From: Bacteroidales bacterium
GTDB lineage: Bacteria > Bacteroidota > Bacteroidia > Bacteroidales > UBA932
NCBI GenBank assembly: GCA_004554455.1
Contig: SFMG01000012.1
Location: forward strand, 1 to 46,617
Length of the DNA stretch: 46,617 nucleotides
Reading direction: 5' to 3'
The notes beneath the pieces were generated by a model. The model was given only the letters and a program-made list of their open reading frames with translations, was not told the origin of the DNA and did not search any database. Shown here piece by piece: positions 25,767 through 34,701 of this stretch; within the stretch, counting starts at the first letter, position 1, and each line of letters starts with the position of its first letter. A program made the translations under genes and the position numbers.

Positions 25767-27119
25767 ATGTACGACAAAGTGTATTTCATAGGCATAGGCG
25801 GAATAGGAATGAGCGCCATTGCCAGATATTACAAGGCCAAGGGTCTGGAGGTCAGCGGCTACGACCGTACGCCTTCCGATCTGACCCGCGCCCTGGAGGC
25901 CGAGGGGATGGACATCCACTACGAGCCTATGCCCGAAAGGATTCCGGAGGACAAGGAGCACTGCCTCGTGGTCTATACACCGGCCATTCCTCAGGACATG
26001 CCTGAACTGGAATATGTCAGGGAGAAGGGCTACCGCCTGCTGAAGCGCTCGCGCACCCTGGGAGAGATAGCAAAGGGCCAGCGCTGCCTCGCCGTGGCAG
26101 GCACTCACGGCAAGACCACCACTTCCACCCTTCTCGCCCACATCTACAAGGACAGCGGAGCCGGGTGTTCCGCCTTCCTCGGAGGCATATCCAAGAACTA
26201 TGACACCAACCTGCTCATAAGCGACAACCCGGTCATAGTGGCCGAGGCGGACGAGTTCGACCGCTCCTTCCTGCAGCTCTTCCCTTCCGTGGCCGTAATC
26301 ACGGCTATGGATGCCGACCATCTCGACATATACGGGGACGTGGAGCACGTCAGGGAGGCCTTCCGCGCCTTTGCCTCACAGGTAAGCGACACACTGATAA
26401 TCAAATACGGCCTCCCTATCGGCAAGGAAGACAGCCGCGCCCGCATACTGAGCTACTCCTACGACAATAAGGAAGCCGACTTCCACGCGGAGAAGATAGT
26501 CCGGGACGAACTGGGCTGCCTCCATTTCGACCTGGTCTATCCGGAAGGACGCATAGAGAATATGCACTGCGGCACACCGGGCTGGGTGAACGTGGAGAAC
26601 AGCGTGGCCGCGGCAGCCGTCGCGCTCTGCGGAGGCATAGCTCCGGAAGCGATAAGAAAGGCCGTGGCCTCGTTCCAGGGCGTGAAGAGGCGCTTCGACA
26701 TACACTTCAACAGGCCGGGATGCACGTATATAGACGATTACGCCCATCACCCCAAGGAGCTCTCGAGCACCATCAGGGCCATACGCGAGGTCTATCCGGG
26801 ACGGAAGATATGCGCCATTTTCCAGCCTCACCTCTACACCCGCACCAGGGACTTCGCGGATGAGTTCGCGGAAGCGCTCAGCGCGGTGGACAAGCTGATA
26901 CTGCTGGACATCTACCCGGCCAGGGAACTGCCTATCCCGGGCGTGTCCTCGGAAATGATACTCGGAAAGGTCAAGTGTCCCGAGAAGCTGCTCCTGCACA
27001 AGGAGGAACTGATGGACTACCTTAAAAAGGAGCCGCTGGACATACTGGTGAGCTTCGGAGCCGGTGACATAGACCGCTTCATAGTACCGATAAGCAAAAT
27101 GCTGGAAGAAAGGAATTGA
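25767..27119 (+). CDS. murC: UDP-MurNAc:L-alanine ligase
   Basis: 450 aa. N-terminal FIGIGGIGMSAIARYY is the nucleotide-sugar binding motif, VAGTHGKTTTSTLLAH the P-loop, and YIDDYAHHPKEL the C-terminal conserved segment. It adds the first amino acid of the stem peptide. Placement after murG and before ftsQ is the usual dcw order. The last codons overlap the TTG start of ftsQ. Confidence 0.97.
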   Translation: MYDKVYFIGIGGIGMSAIARYYKAKGLEVSGYDRTPSDLTRALEAEGMDIHYEPMPERIPEDKEHCLVVYTPAIPQDMPELEYVREKGYRLLKRSRTLGEIAKGQRCLAVAGTHGKTTTSTLLAHIYKDSGAGCSAFLGGISKNYDTNLLISDNPVIVAEADEFDRSFLQLFPSVAVITAMDADHLDIYGDVEHVREAFRAFASQVSDTLIIKYGLPIGKEDSRARILSYSYDNKEADFHAEKIVRDELGCLHFDLVYPEGRIENMHCGTPGWVNVENSVAAAAVALCGGIAPEAIRKAVASFQGVKRRFDIHFNRPGCTYIDDYAHHPKELSSTIRAIREVYPGRKICAIFQPHLYTRTRDFADEFAEALSAVDKLILLDIYPARELPIPGVSSEMILGKVKCPEKLLLHKEELMDYLKKEPLDILVSFGAGDIDRFIVPISKMLEERN

Positions 27120-27886
27120 AAAAGATACTCTCATACACAGTCGGCGCCCTGCTGCTGAGCATACTGCTTGCGCTCTGCATCTGGTCTTTCATCGAAGGCC
27201 GGAGAGCGGACAGGCAGCAGTTGTGCCGCAAGGTGAACATATCCCTCAACGGAGCGAAGCAGGAGAACTTCGTCTCCGTAGAGGATCTGAAATCCGAAAT
27301 AAGGGCGGAATTCGGGGACTTCAGGGGCCGCCGCCTCACGGATATAGACCTCTGCGCCGTCGAACGTTTCGTGGACAGCCGCAGCGCCGTACTCAAAAGT
27401 GAGGTATATGTCACCCGCGACAGCAGTCTGAACATAGTGGTGAAGCAGAGACAGCCGGTGTTGCGCTTCATCAGGAACGGACAGGGCTGCTACAGCGATG
27501 ACCAGGGCAAACTCTTCCCCCTCCAAGGCAAGACCAGCGCCAGGGTACTCGCAGTGGACGGGGAGATTCCGCTGGACCTGAATCACAATGGCAGGCCGGA
27601 AAGCGCCCGATGGAGCAGATGGCTCGACAAAATGGTGGCCTTCGCCATATTCGTACGCGAGGAGGGCTGGTCGGGACGTATCAGTTCCGTCAGCGTATAT
27701 GGCAAAGGAGAGTTGAAAATATATATGACCGACACCCCGGAAGTCTTCATTTTCGGCACTCCTGACGACATTGAGGCGAAATTCGCAAGGATATCGAAAT
27801 GGTACACGGCCGTCAAGCCTACGCTTGGAGACAGGCGCTACCGCAGCGTGAACGTGAAATTCGACAGACAACTGGTCTGCAGATGA
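27116..27886 (+). CDS. ftsQ: FtsQ/DivIB-like division protein
   Basis: 256 aa. Bitopic: a short N-terminus, one membrane helix (about 5-24), then a POTRA-like and beta domain. The start is a TTG at 27116 that overlaps the murC stop (TTGA). No ATG or GTG occurs before the end of the membrane helix, so TTG is the only start that keeps it. Sequence conservation is low, and position between murC and ftsA decides the call. Confidence 0.82.
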   Translation: MKKILSYTVGALLLSILLALCIWSFIEGRRADRQQLCRKVNISLNGAKQENFVSVEDLKSEIRAEFGDFRGRRLTDIDLCAVERFVDSRSAVLKSEVYVTRDSSLNIVVKQRQPVLRFIRNGQGCYSDDQGKLFPLQGKTSARVLAVDGEIPLDLNHNGRPESARWSRWLDKMVAFAIFVREEGWSGRISSVSVYGKGELKIYMTDTPEVFIFGTPDDIEAKFARISKWYTAVKPTLGDRRYRSVNVKFDRQLVCR

Positions 27887-27908
27887 CGACAAAACAGAAA
27901 TTATATAT

Positions 27909-29357
27909 ATGGAAGAGCAGAACATTGTATCAATAGACCTCGGGACCTCGAAGATCGGACTGACGATAGCCAGGAAGGACGGCAGGACGGCAGAGGTCAT
28001 CTATTATGGCGAAACCCCGTCCCAGGGCATAGCCAGGGGCAGCGTGCAGAACGTGCGCAAGGCAGCCAAGGCAATCAGCGAGGCCATAGAGTTGGCCGAG
28101 GAAACCATACACATGAAGATTACCGGTGCCGTGGTGAATATGCCCAAATATCCCATTACGCGCAAGAGCAGCATTGCCAGCATGGACAGGGACGGCGAAA
28201 GCTGCGTCGAGGAGGGCGAGATAGACACGCTGAGGCAGAACGCGATGGACGACTGCAGCCCTGACGACCCGGAAAGCGAGAAGACGCTGATAGCCATCGC
28301 CCAGTCCTATTCCGACGAAGACACCTTCCAGATGTGCGAAGAGGACATAGTCGGAAGGACCAGTTCCCGCCTGGAAGGCTGCTACGACATTTACATAGGC
28401 AAAAAGAAGAGTCTGGCGATGATAGACCAGGCCTTCAACGAGGCGGGCAGGAACTGCGGGACCAAATTGTTCCCGGCCCTGAGCGTCTCCCGCAGCTGTC
28501 TGAGTGAAGACGAAATGAACAGAGGCGTCGCACTTGTGGATATGGGTGCCGGAGCGACTTCCATCAGCGTATGGAAAGACGGAATAATGCGCTGGTACGA
28601 CTCGATCCCGTTCGGCGGCAATCTGGTTACCAAAGACATACAGGAGGTGTGCAACGTGAGCGAGTCCCTGGCCGAAAACCTGAAGAAGGCCTATGGAGCC
28701 TGCCTGCCGGACCGCTTGCAGAACCTCTCCGACAAGATCATCAAGATTATGGAAGGTAACACGGTCAGCAAGACCCTGCAGGTGAAGTACCTCTCGAAGA
28801 TAATCACTGCCAGGATGATAGAGATTGTGGATGCGGCGCTCTATATGATTCAGGAGAGCGGCTATGCGGACAAGCTCAACTCCGGCATAGTGCTCACGGG
28901 AGGCGTAAGCAACTGCTGCAACCTCAAGACTCTTGTAAGGGAGCGCTCCGGCCTGAACGTCCGCATAGGAATCCCGGGACCGATGTTCACCTGCGAGGGC
29001 ATCTGCGACGGCATCTCCGACCAGGAGGCCTGTGCATCCGTAGGAATGATGCTGATGGCAAGGGATATCAATTACGCCAACTGCACGACGGCGATGGATA
29101 GCGGCAAAGGTGACCTGAGCAAACTTTTCGATGAAATCACTCCCGGGCAGGAAGCTGAAGCCGAAGCAAAGGAGAAAACGGAGACTGTTCAGCAACAGCA
29201 ACCCAAGACTGTGGAGAAACCCAAGGCCGAGGAGAGCCCGAAGACGGAGAATGGATCCAAGAGCAGAGCCAAAGACGGTGACGGCAAAAAGAAGGGCCGA
29301 GGTTTCGAAAAACTGCTCAGTCTATTCGACACCATAACGGAAGAAGAGGAGGTTTAA
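27909..29357 (+). CDS. ftsA: cell division actin-like protein FtsA
   Basis: 482 aa. Actin-fold signatures: SIDLGTSKIGLTIA (phosphate 1), ALVDMGAGATSISVWKDG (phosphate 2) and IVLTGGVSNC (adenosine). A charged, low-complexity linker rich in Glu, Lys and Gln (about 415-462) ends in an amphipathic helix GFEKLLSLFDTIT that should bind the membrane. It anchors FtsZ. Leader AATTATATAT precedes the ATG. Confidence 0.96.
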   Translation: MEEQNIVSIDLGTSKIGLTIARKDGRTAEVIYYGETPSQGIARGSVQNVRKAAKAISEAIELAEETIHMKITGAVVNMPKYPITRKSSIASMDRDGESCVEEGEIDTLRQNAMDDCSPDDPESEKTLIAIAQSYSDEDTFQMCEEDIVGRTSSRLEGCYDIYIGKKKSLAMIDQAFNEAGRNCGTKLFPALSVSRSCLSEDEMNRGVALVDMGAGATSISVWKDGIMRWYDSIPFGGNLVTKDIQEVCNVSESLAENLKKAYGACLPDRLQNLSDKIIKIMEGNTVSKTLQVKYLSKIITARMIEIVDAALYMIQESGYADKLNSGIVLTGGVSNCCNLKTLVRERSGLNVRIGIPGPMFTCEGICDGISDQEACASVGMMLMARDINYANCTTAMDSGKGDLSKLFDEITPGQEAEAEAKEKTETVQQQQPKTVEKPKAEESPKTENGSKSRAKDGDGKKKGRGFEKLLSLFDTITEEEEV

Positions 29358-29365
29358 AAAACGGA

Positions 29366-30637
29366 ATGTATATGGAAAACGATTTCAACAGAGATAACGA
29401 GATAGTGGCACCTGAGGCCTGGAAACCGGAGGAGAACTCCATAATCAAGGTAATAGGCATAGGTGGCGGCGGATGCAACGCCGTGAGCTATATGTACTCG
29501 CAGCATATCGAGGGCTGTACCTTCATTGTGGCCAATACTGACCCTCAGTCACTCGCAGCCAGTCCGGTGCCGATAAAGATACGCATGGGCGAGCTGGGCG
29601 CAGGTACGGACCCGGTCAAGGGCAGGAACGCTGCCTTTGAGGCCGCTGACGAAATCACGGAAAAAGCACTGGAGGGGACCCAGATGCTCTTCATCACTGC
29701 CGGAATGGGTGGCGGTACCGGCACGGGTGCGGCGCCGGTGGTGGCCAAGATGTCCAAGAAGAAGGGCATTCTCACCGTGGGCGTGGTGACACTCCCCTTC
29801 AAGAACGAGAGAAACGGCTCGCTGACCAAAGCCCTGGACGGAATAAACGAGCTGAAAGACAATGTGGACAGCCTTCTGGTCATCGACAACCAGAAGATTT
29901 TCGAGATCTACGGGGACCTGCTCATCTACGAGGCCTTCCCGAAGACGGACGAGGTGCTCGCGACAGCCGTCAGGACCATACTCGACACCATCAGCCGCTC
30001 CGGCTATATCAACGTGGACTTCAAAGACGTGAAGAATATGATGGCGGGAAGCGGCCTGGCCCTGATGGGCAGCGGCGAGGGACGTGGCGAGAACCGCATC
30101 GCGGATGCAGTGAAGAATGCGATGGTTTCCCCGTTGCTGCTGGCCTTCGACCCGTCCACGGCCAAGAACGTGCTGGTGAACGTGACGGTCGGATACAACG
30201 AGCAGACCATACGCTCCAAAGAGCTCGACCTCATCGACGAAGAACTGAACAAGTACCTTGGCAATGCCAACCGCTTCAAGAGGGGCATCGTTTACGACAG
30301 AGACCCGGATTGCGGAGACAAGATCAGCATCACGGTCATTGCCACGGGAATACGTATGAGTATGCTGGACGAGCTCTATCCTATGGATGATTCCAACAGC
30401 ATACGCATCAGTACGGATTTCACCTACAACAAGGAGAAGAACAAGATACTTCAGGACCAGGAAGAGGTGCAGATAGAGAGAATCAGCGCCGCATCCGGCA
30501 ACAAGGGCAGGACCTTCTTCTTCAACGACGAAAACAAGCCGCTGCTTTGCATAGACAAGGGCGGAGACCGCTCCGTAGTGGAGGGCAGGCCCGCATATTA
30601 CAGAATGTATCCCAACGACGAAGAAAACAGATATTAG
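29366..30637 (+). CDS. ftsZ: cell division GTPase FtsZ
   Basis: 423 aa. GTP-binding GIGGGGCNAVSYM and the tubulin signature GGGTGTG (115-121) are intact, with NTDPQSL and the T7-loop region. A second in-frame ATG at 29372 lies in the TATATGG context common at starts here and may be the real one. The C-terminal tail (RPAYYRMYPNDEENRY) is short and acidic and does not closely resemble the proteobacterial FtsA-binding peptide. Last gene of the cluster. Confidence 0.97.
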   Translation: MYMENDFNRDNEIVAPEAWKPEENSIIKVIGIGGGGCNAVSYMYSQHIEGCTFIVANTDPQSLAASPVPIKIRMGELGAGTDPVKGRNAAFEAADEITEKALEGTQMLFITAGMGGGTGTGAAPVVAKMSKKKGILTVGVVTLPFKNERNGSLTKALDGINELKDNVDSLLVIDNQKIFEIYGDLLIYEAFPKTDEVLATAVRTILDTISRSGYINVDFKDVKNMMAGSGLALMGSGEGRGENRIADAVKNAMVSPLLLAFDPSTAKNVLVNVTVGYNEQTIRSKELDLIDEELNKYLGNANRFKRGIVYDRDPDCGDKISITVIATGIRMSMLDELYPMDDSNSIRISTDFTYNKEKNKILQDQEEVQIERISAASGNKGRTFFFNDENKPLLCIDKGGDRSVVEGRPAYYRMYPNDEENRY

Positions 30638-30639
30638 AT

Positions 30640-32196
30640 ATGGAAAGAAAAACACGAGTACGTTTCGCTCCGTCTCCTACCGGCCCCCTGCACATGGGAG
30701 GCGTAAGGACAGCGCTTTACAACTACCTCTATGCCAAGCAGAGAGGCGGTGATTTCATCATCAGAATCGAAGACACCGATTCGAACCGCTTCGTCCCGGG
30801 AGCGGAGCAGTACATAATCGAGGCACTTGACTGGTGCGGAATAATTCCGGATGAGGGCGTCGAGAACGGAAAGGTGGTGGAGACCCCTTCCGAAAGGCAT
30901 CCGCACGCGCCGTACCGTCAGAGCCAGAGACGCGGCATCTACCGCAAATATGCCGAGCAGCTGGTAGAGAACGGATATGCCTACTATGCCTTCGACAGTG
31001 CCGAGGAACTCTCGGCCGCCAGGGCAGCCTGCGAGGCGGAGGGCAAGACCTTCATATACAACCAGTTCTCGAGAATGAAGCTCCGCAACTCCCTTTCCCT
31101 GCCGGAAAGCGAGTGGAGGCCTATGCTGGAGAGCCGCAACGACTGGACCATACGCTTCAGGATGCCGGAGAACACCATAGTGAAGATGGACGATATGATA
31201 CGCGGCCACGTGGAAATCAACACCGACACCCTCGACGACAAGGTGCTCTGGAAGAGGACCGACGAACTGCCTACCTACCACCTCGCGAACATAGTCGATG
31301 ACCATCTTATGGAAATCAGCGAAGTGATACGCGGCGAGGAATGGCTGCCTTCGCTTCCGCTCCACTACCTGCTCTACAAGGCCTTCGGATGGGAGGACAC
31401 CATGCCGCGCTTCGCACATCTGTCCCTGCTGCTCAAGCCGGTGGGCAATGGAAAGCTCAGCAAGAGGGACGGCGACAAGATGGGCTTCCCGGTGTTCCCT
31501 CTGCAGTGGGTCAACTCAGAAGGGGAAGTGTCCCACGGCTACCGTGAGGACGGTTATTTCCCGGATGCCTTCGTGAATATGCTCGCGATGCTGGGCTGGA
31601 ACCCGGGCGATGACAGGGAGATTTTCTCTATGGACGAACTTATACAGGCCTTCTCCATGGACCACGTCCAGAAAGCAGGTGCAAAGTTCAACCCGGACAA
31701 GGCCAAATGGTACAACAAGGAATACCTCAGGAGCAAGAGCGACAGCGAACTCGCCGATGCCTTCATTCCTGTACTGAGCTCCAAGGGCATAGCCGTTCCG
31801 GACAGGGACTGGCTCCTCAAGGTGGTGGCCCTCATCAAGGAGCGCGCTACCTTCGTGGCCGACTTCTGGACCATAGCCTCCTACCTCTTCAAGGCCCCGG
31901 AGGAATATGCGGAGAAAGACGTGGCCAAGTTCTGGAAGGAAGAGAACTACAGTCTCGCCTTCAAGGTGGCCGATTTCATTCTCGCCTTCGACGGGGAATT
32001 CAGCAAGGAAGGTCTGGAAGGACCTCTGGAGGACTACATACGCGGCAATGAATGGCCTATGGGCAAGGTGATGAACTGCCTTAGACTGATGCTCGCCGGT
32101 TCAGCAAGCGGACTGGGCATTGCCGACGTGGTCACCCTCATAGGCAAGGAAGAAGTCGCACGCCGCGTCGCCGCTGCCAAGGCAGCGCTCTGCTAA
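30640..32196 (+). CDS. gltX: glutamyl-tRNA synthetase
   Basis: 518 aa from the ATG two bases after the ftsZ stop; an in-frame upstream extension lies inside ftsZ. HIGH-type motif PSPTGPLHMGG (near 10-20) and KLSKR (272-276) define a class I GluRS. It lacks the N-terminal domain of GlnRS. It charges tRNA-Glu, possibly also tRNA-Gln. The stop interlocks with that of namZ on the other strand (CTAA), so no terminator fits between them. Confidence 0.96.
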   Translation: MERKTRVRFAPSPTGPLHMGGVRTALYNYLYAKQRGGDFIIRIEDTDSNRFVPGAEQYIIEALDWCGIIPDEGVENGKVVETPSERHPHAPYRQSQRRGIYRKYAEQLVENGYAYYAFDSAEELSAARAACEAEGKTFIYNQFSRMKLRNSLSLPESEWRPMLESRNDWTIRFRMPENTIVKMDDMIRGHVEINTDTLDDKVLWKRTDELPTYHLANIVDDHLMEISEVIRGEEWLPSLPLHYLLYKAFGWEDTMPRFAHLSLLLKPVGNGKLSKRDGDKMGFPVFPLQWVNSEGEVSHGYREDGYFPDAFVNMLAMLGWNPGDDREIFSMDELIQAFSMDHVQKAGAKFNPDKAKWYNKEYLRSKSDSELADAFIPVLSSKGIAVPDRDWLLKVVALIKERATFVADFWTIASYLFKAPEEYAEKDVAKFWKEENYSLAFKVADFILAFDGEFSKEGLEGPLEDYIRGNEWPMGKVMNCLRLMLAGSASGLGIADVVTLIGKEEVARRVAAAKAALC

Positions 32197-33455
32197 TACA
32201 GAAGATAAGGCCTGGAAAGACTGCGCCAGTGGTCCACGTCCTTCATCCAGAAGTCACGTATCTCGGCGCAGTCGAAGGAAGCGGAGAACATCTCCCTGAC
32301 TCGTCTGGAACCGCAGACCTTGTCGAACATCGCATTGCGGCTGCCGTCCTTGAACGGATCCCTGTCCGGATAGAGTTCCTTGACGGCGCGCATCACATAG
32401 AACTGGGTCATGCAAAGTTCAGCCCTGTCGTAATCGGTGTAGAAATACTGCACGCCCTTTAGCAGCTGGCCGGCGCAGGACCCGGAGAACGGTTTGTAAT
32501 AGATGATTCTGAAGGCTACGCCCGGGATGTCATAACTGTCCAGGCGGGCCTTCAGTGCTTCTGCATCCAGCCAGCTTGCCGCAAAGACCTCGAACGGCAG
32601 GGTGTAGCCGACGCCGATCTGCAGATAGTTGTTGAATTCGCCGCACAGTCCGGCCGACGGATAGCAGATCGCGCTGCGGGAAGAAGGGATATTCGGAGAA
32701 GGAAGCACCCACGGCAGGCCCGTATCCGCGTAAAGCATATCCCTGGTCCAGCCCTCCATAGGCACGACGCTCAACTTGCAGGAAAGCGGAGCTTCGTTGC
32801 CCTTCTCGCCGAGGTTCAGGCCCTCTTCGTTGATAAGCATGGCCAGCTCGCCGACCGTAAGGCCATATATGTAAGGAATACGGAACTGGCTGACAAAGGA
32901 ATAGCAGCCCGGCTCGACGTAGTTGCCTTCGACTTTCCTGCCGCCCAGCGGATTGGGGCGGTCGAGGACCATCACCTCTATGCCCTGCTCGGCACAGGCG
33001 CGCATCAGCAGGCCGAGCGAACTTATGAAGGTATATGAACGCGAACCTACGTCCTGTATGTCATATACGACTATGTCGAGTCCCTTCAGCATTTCAGGCG
33101 TCGCCTTGCGGGTGCGGCCGTAGAGGGAATAGACGGGCAGGCCGGTTGCCGTATCGTTGCCGTCCACGACGCTGCCGCCTGCATATATGTCGCCACGCAC
33201 GCCGTGCTCGGGGCCGAACAGTGCCACCAGATTCACCTCCGGAGCCTCGAAAAGTATGTCTATAGTGCTCTTCAGCCGGCTATCGACTCCGCTGGGATTT
33301 GTCACGAGCCCGACACGCTTGCCCCTGAGGCCCTCGAAGCCGCGCTCACGCAGCACCTCTATGCCCGGTTTGACGGATGGCCTGCGCGACTGGGCGGGAA
33401 GGACGCAGCAGACAAGCAGGAAGGACAGCAGGACGAAAAATCTATTTCTTACCAT
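32193..33455 (-). CDS. namZ: exo-beta-N-acetylmuramidase NamZ (DUF1343)
   Basis: 420 aa. Signal peptide (about 1-23, FFVLLSFLLVCCVLPAQS). DUF1343 signatures: RVGLVTNPSGVD, ALFGPEHGVRGD and DIQDVGSRSYTFISS, plus VLDRPNPLGG. NamZ enzymes release MurNAc from the non-reducing end of peptidoglycan fragments, in the periplasm here. It is the last gene of a minus-strand run; the ATG overlaps the AmpG-like gene by 14 bp. Neighbours support a salvage role. Confidence 0.88.
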   Translation of the reverse strand: MVRNRFFVLLSFLLVCCVLPAQSRRPSVKPGIEVLRERGFEGLRGKRVGLVTNPSGVDSRLKSTIDILFEAPEVNLVALFGPEHGVRGDIYAGGSVVDGNDTATGLPVYSLYGRTRKATPEMLKGLDIVVYDIQDVGSRSYTFISSLGLLMRACAEQGIEVMVLDRPNPLGGRKVEGNYVEPGCYSFVSQFRIPYIYGLTVGELAMLINEEGLNLGEKGNEAPLSCKLSVVPMEGWTRDMLYADTGLPWVLPSPNIPSSRSAICYPSAGLCGEFNNYLQIGVGYTLPFEVFAASWLDAEALKARLDSYDIPGVAFRIIYYKPFSGSCAGQLLKGVQYFYTDYDRAELCMTQFYVMRAVKELYPDRDPFKDGSRNAMFDKVCGSRRVREMFSASFDCAEIRDFWMKDVDHWRSLSRPYLLY

Positions 33456-34701
33456 ATTCAGGATCTATTTTATTGAGTACCAACAAGGAAACCAGCAAGG
33501 TCGCAAGGCAGCAAACCATCACCAGAGCGAAAAAGAGAGGATAGCCCATATTGACCTGGAGCTTGCCGGCCACAAGGCCCGGAAGAAGCATGCTGAAGGT
33601 CATAAGCACGGTGCAGAAGGCATAATGGGAGGTCTGGAAGGAGCCGCGCGAGAAGTAGAGCATATACAGGGTATATGCGGTGAAACCGAAACCGTAGCCG
33701 AACTGATCGACGGCTATGCATATATACACGGGAAGCACGCCTTCCGGCTGGACGAGCGCGAGGATAAGATAGACAACGCAAGGAAGAGCGAGACTCAAAG
33801 CCATAGGTATCAAGCACTTGCGCAGGCCCCAACGACCTCCGGCAAGACCGCCCAGTATGCCTCCTAGGAGCAGGGCGATAACGCCGATCGTGCCATTCGC
33901 CAGGCCGACGTGCACGTCACTCATCGCAAGGCCTCCCAGTTCGCGGGCATCCTTCAGGAAAGGAATCAGCATCTTCAGCGAGAAAGCCTCGGGAAGGCGG
34001 TACAGAAGCATAAAGAGCAGGGCGAGCAGAAAGCCCTTCTTGGTGACGAAACTCTTGAACAGCTGTCCCAAGTCGCTGAACATCGCCCCACGCTCGCGAG
34101 GACGGTCGGAAGAGGGTGACGGCAGGGAGAACAGATCCCAGAGAGCTATGACGGCCATCACGGCCGAACAGCCCATCAAAGTCCAGGACCAGGACAGCAC
34201 GGCATCGACGCCTTTTTCCTGAAAGACTCCCGCAATGATTGCGAGCAGTCCCTGACCGCAGAGCAGGGCCAGGCGGAAGAAGGTATTGCGCACTCCGACG
34301 AACAATGACTGCCTGTGCTCATCGAGTCCGAGCATATAGAAACCGTCGGCCGCTATGTCGTGTATCGAAGAGGCGAAAGCGGTCACAAGGAAGAGCAGCA
34401 GTATCAGACTGAGAGGACAGCGCGGAAGGGTCAGGGCCAGAAGCAGGCAGCTGAGCACCATAAGGAACTGCATCATCACCGTCCAGCTGCGCTTCTTGCC
34501 CACTGTGTCCACAAAGGGACTGAGCACAATCTTCAGCACCCAGGGAAAAGAAAGCAGGGATGTGTAAAGCGTGAGCTTGTCATTGGGCATACCCATATTC
34601 TTGAACACGATCAGGGAGACCGTGTTGACTATGGCATTCGGCAGGCCCTCGAATATATAGACCGTAGGCACCCAGGTCCAGGGATTCCTATTCTGCTTCA
34701 T
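33442..34701 (-). CDS. AmpG-like major facilitator permease
   Basis: 419 aa, about 12 membrane helices. Early segments VYIFEGLPNAIVNTVSLIVF and SPFVDTVGKKRSW resemble AmpG muropeptide permeases and sugar/acetyl-CoA type MFS members. AmpG carries GlcNAc-anhydroMurNAc peptides into the cytoplasm. Placement between namZ and a SpoIID fusion supports uptake of cell-wall fragments. It overlaps the fusion gene by 4 bp (ATGA-like). Substrate inferred, not shown. Confidence 0.8.
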   Translation of the reverse strand: MKQNRNPWTWVPTVYIFEGLPNAIVNTVSLIVFKNMGMPNDKLTLYTSLLSFPWVLKIVLSPFVDTVGKKRSWTVMMQFLMVLSCLLLALTLPRCPLSLILLLFLVTAFASSIHDIAADGFYMLGLDEHRQSLFVGVRNTFFRLALLCGQGLLAIIAGVFQEKGVDAVLSWSWTLMGCSAVMAVIALWDLFSLPSPSSDRPRERGAMFSDLGQLFKSFVTKKGFLLALLFMLLYRLPEAFSLKMLIPFLKDARELGGLAMSDVHVGLANGTIGVIALLLGGILGGLAGGRWGLRKCLIPMALSLALPCVVYLILALVQPEGVLPVYICIAVDQFGYGFGFTAYTLYMLYFSRGSFQTSHYAFCTVLMTFSMLLPGLVAGKLQVNMGYPLFFALVMVCCLATLLVSLLVLNKIDPEYGKK

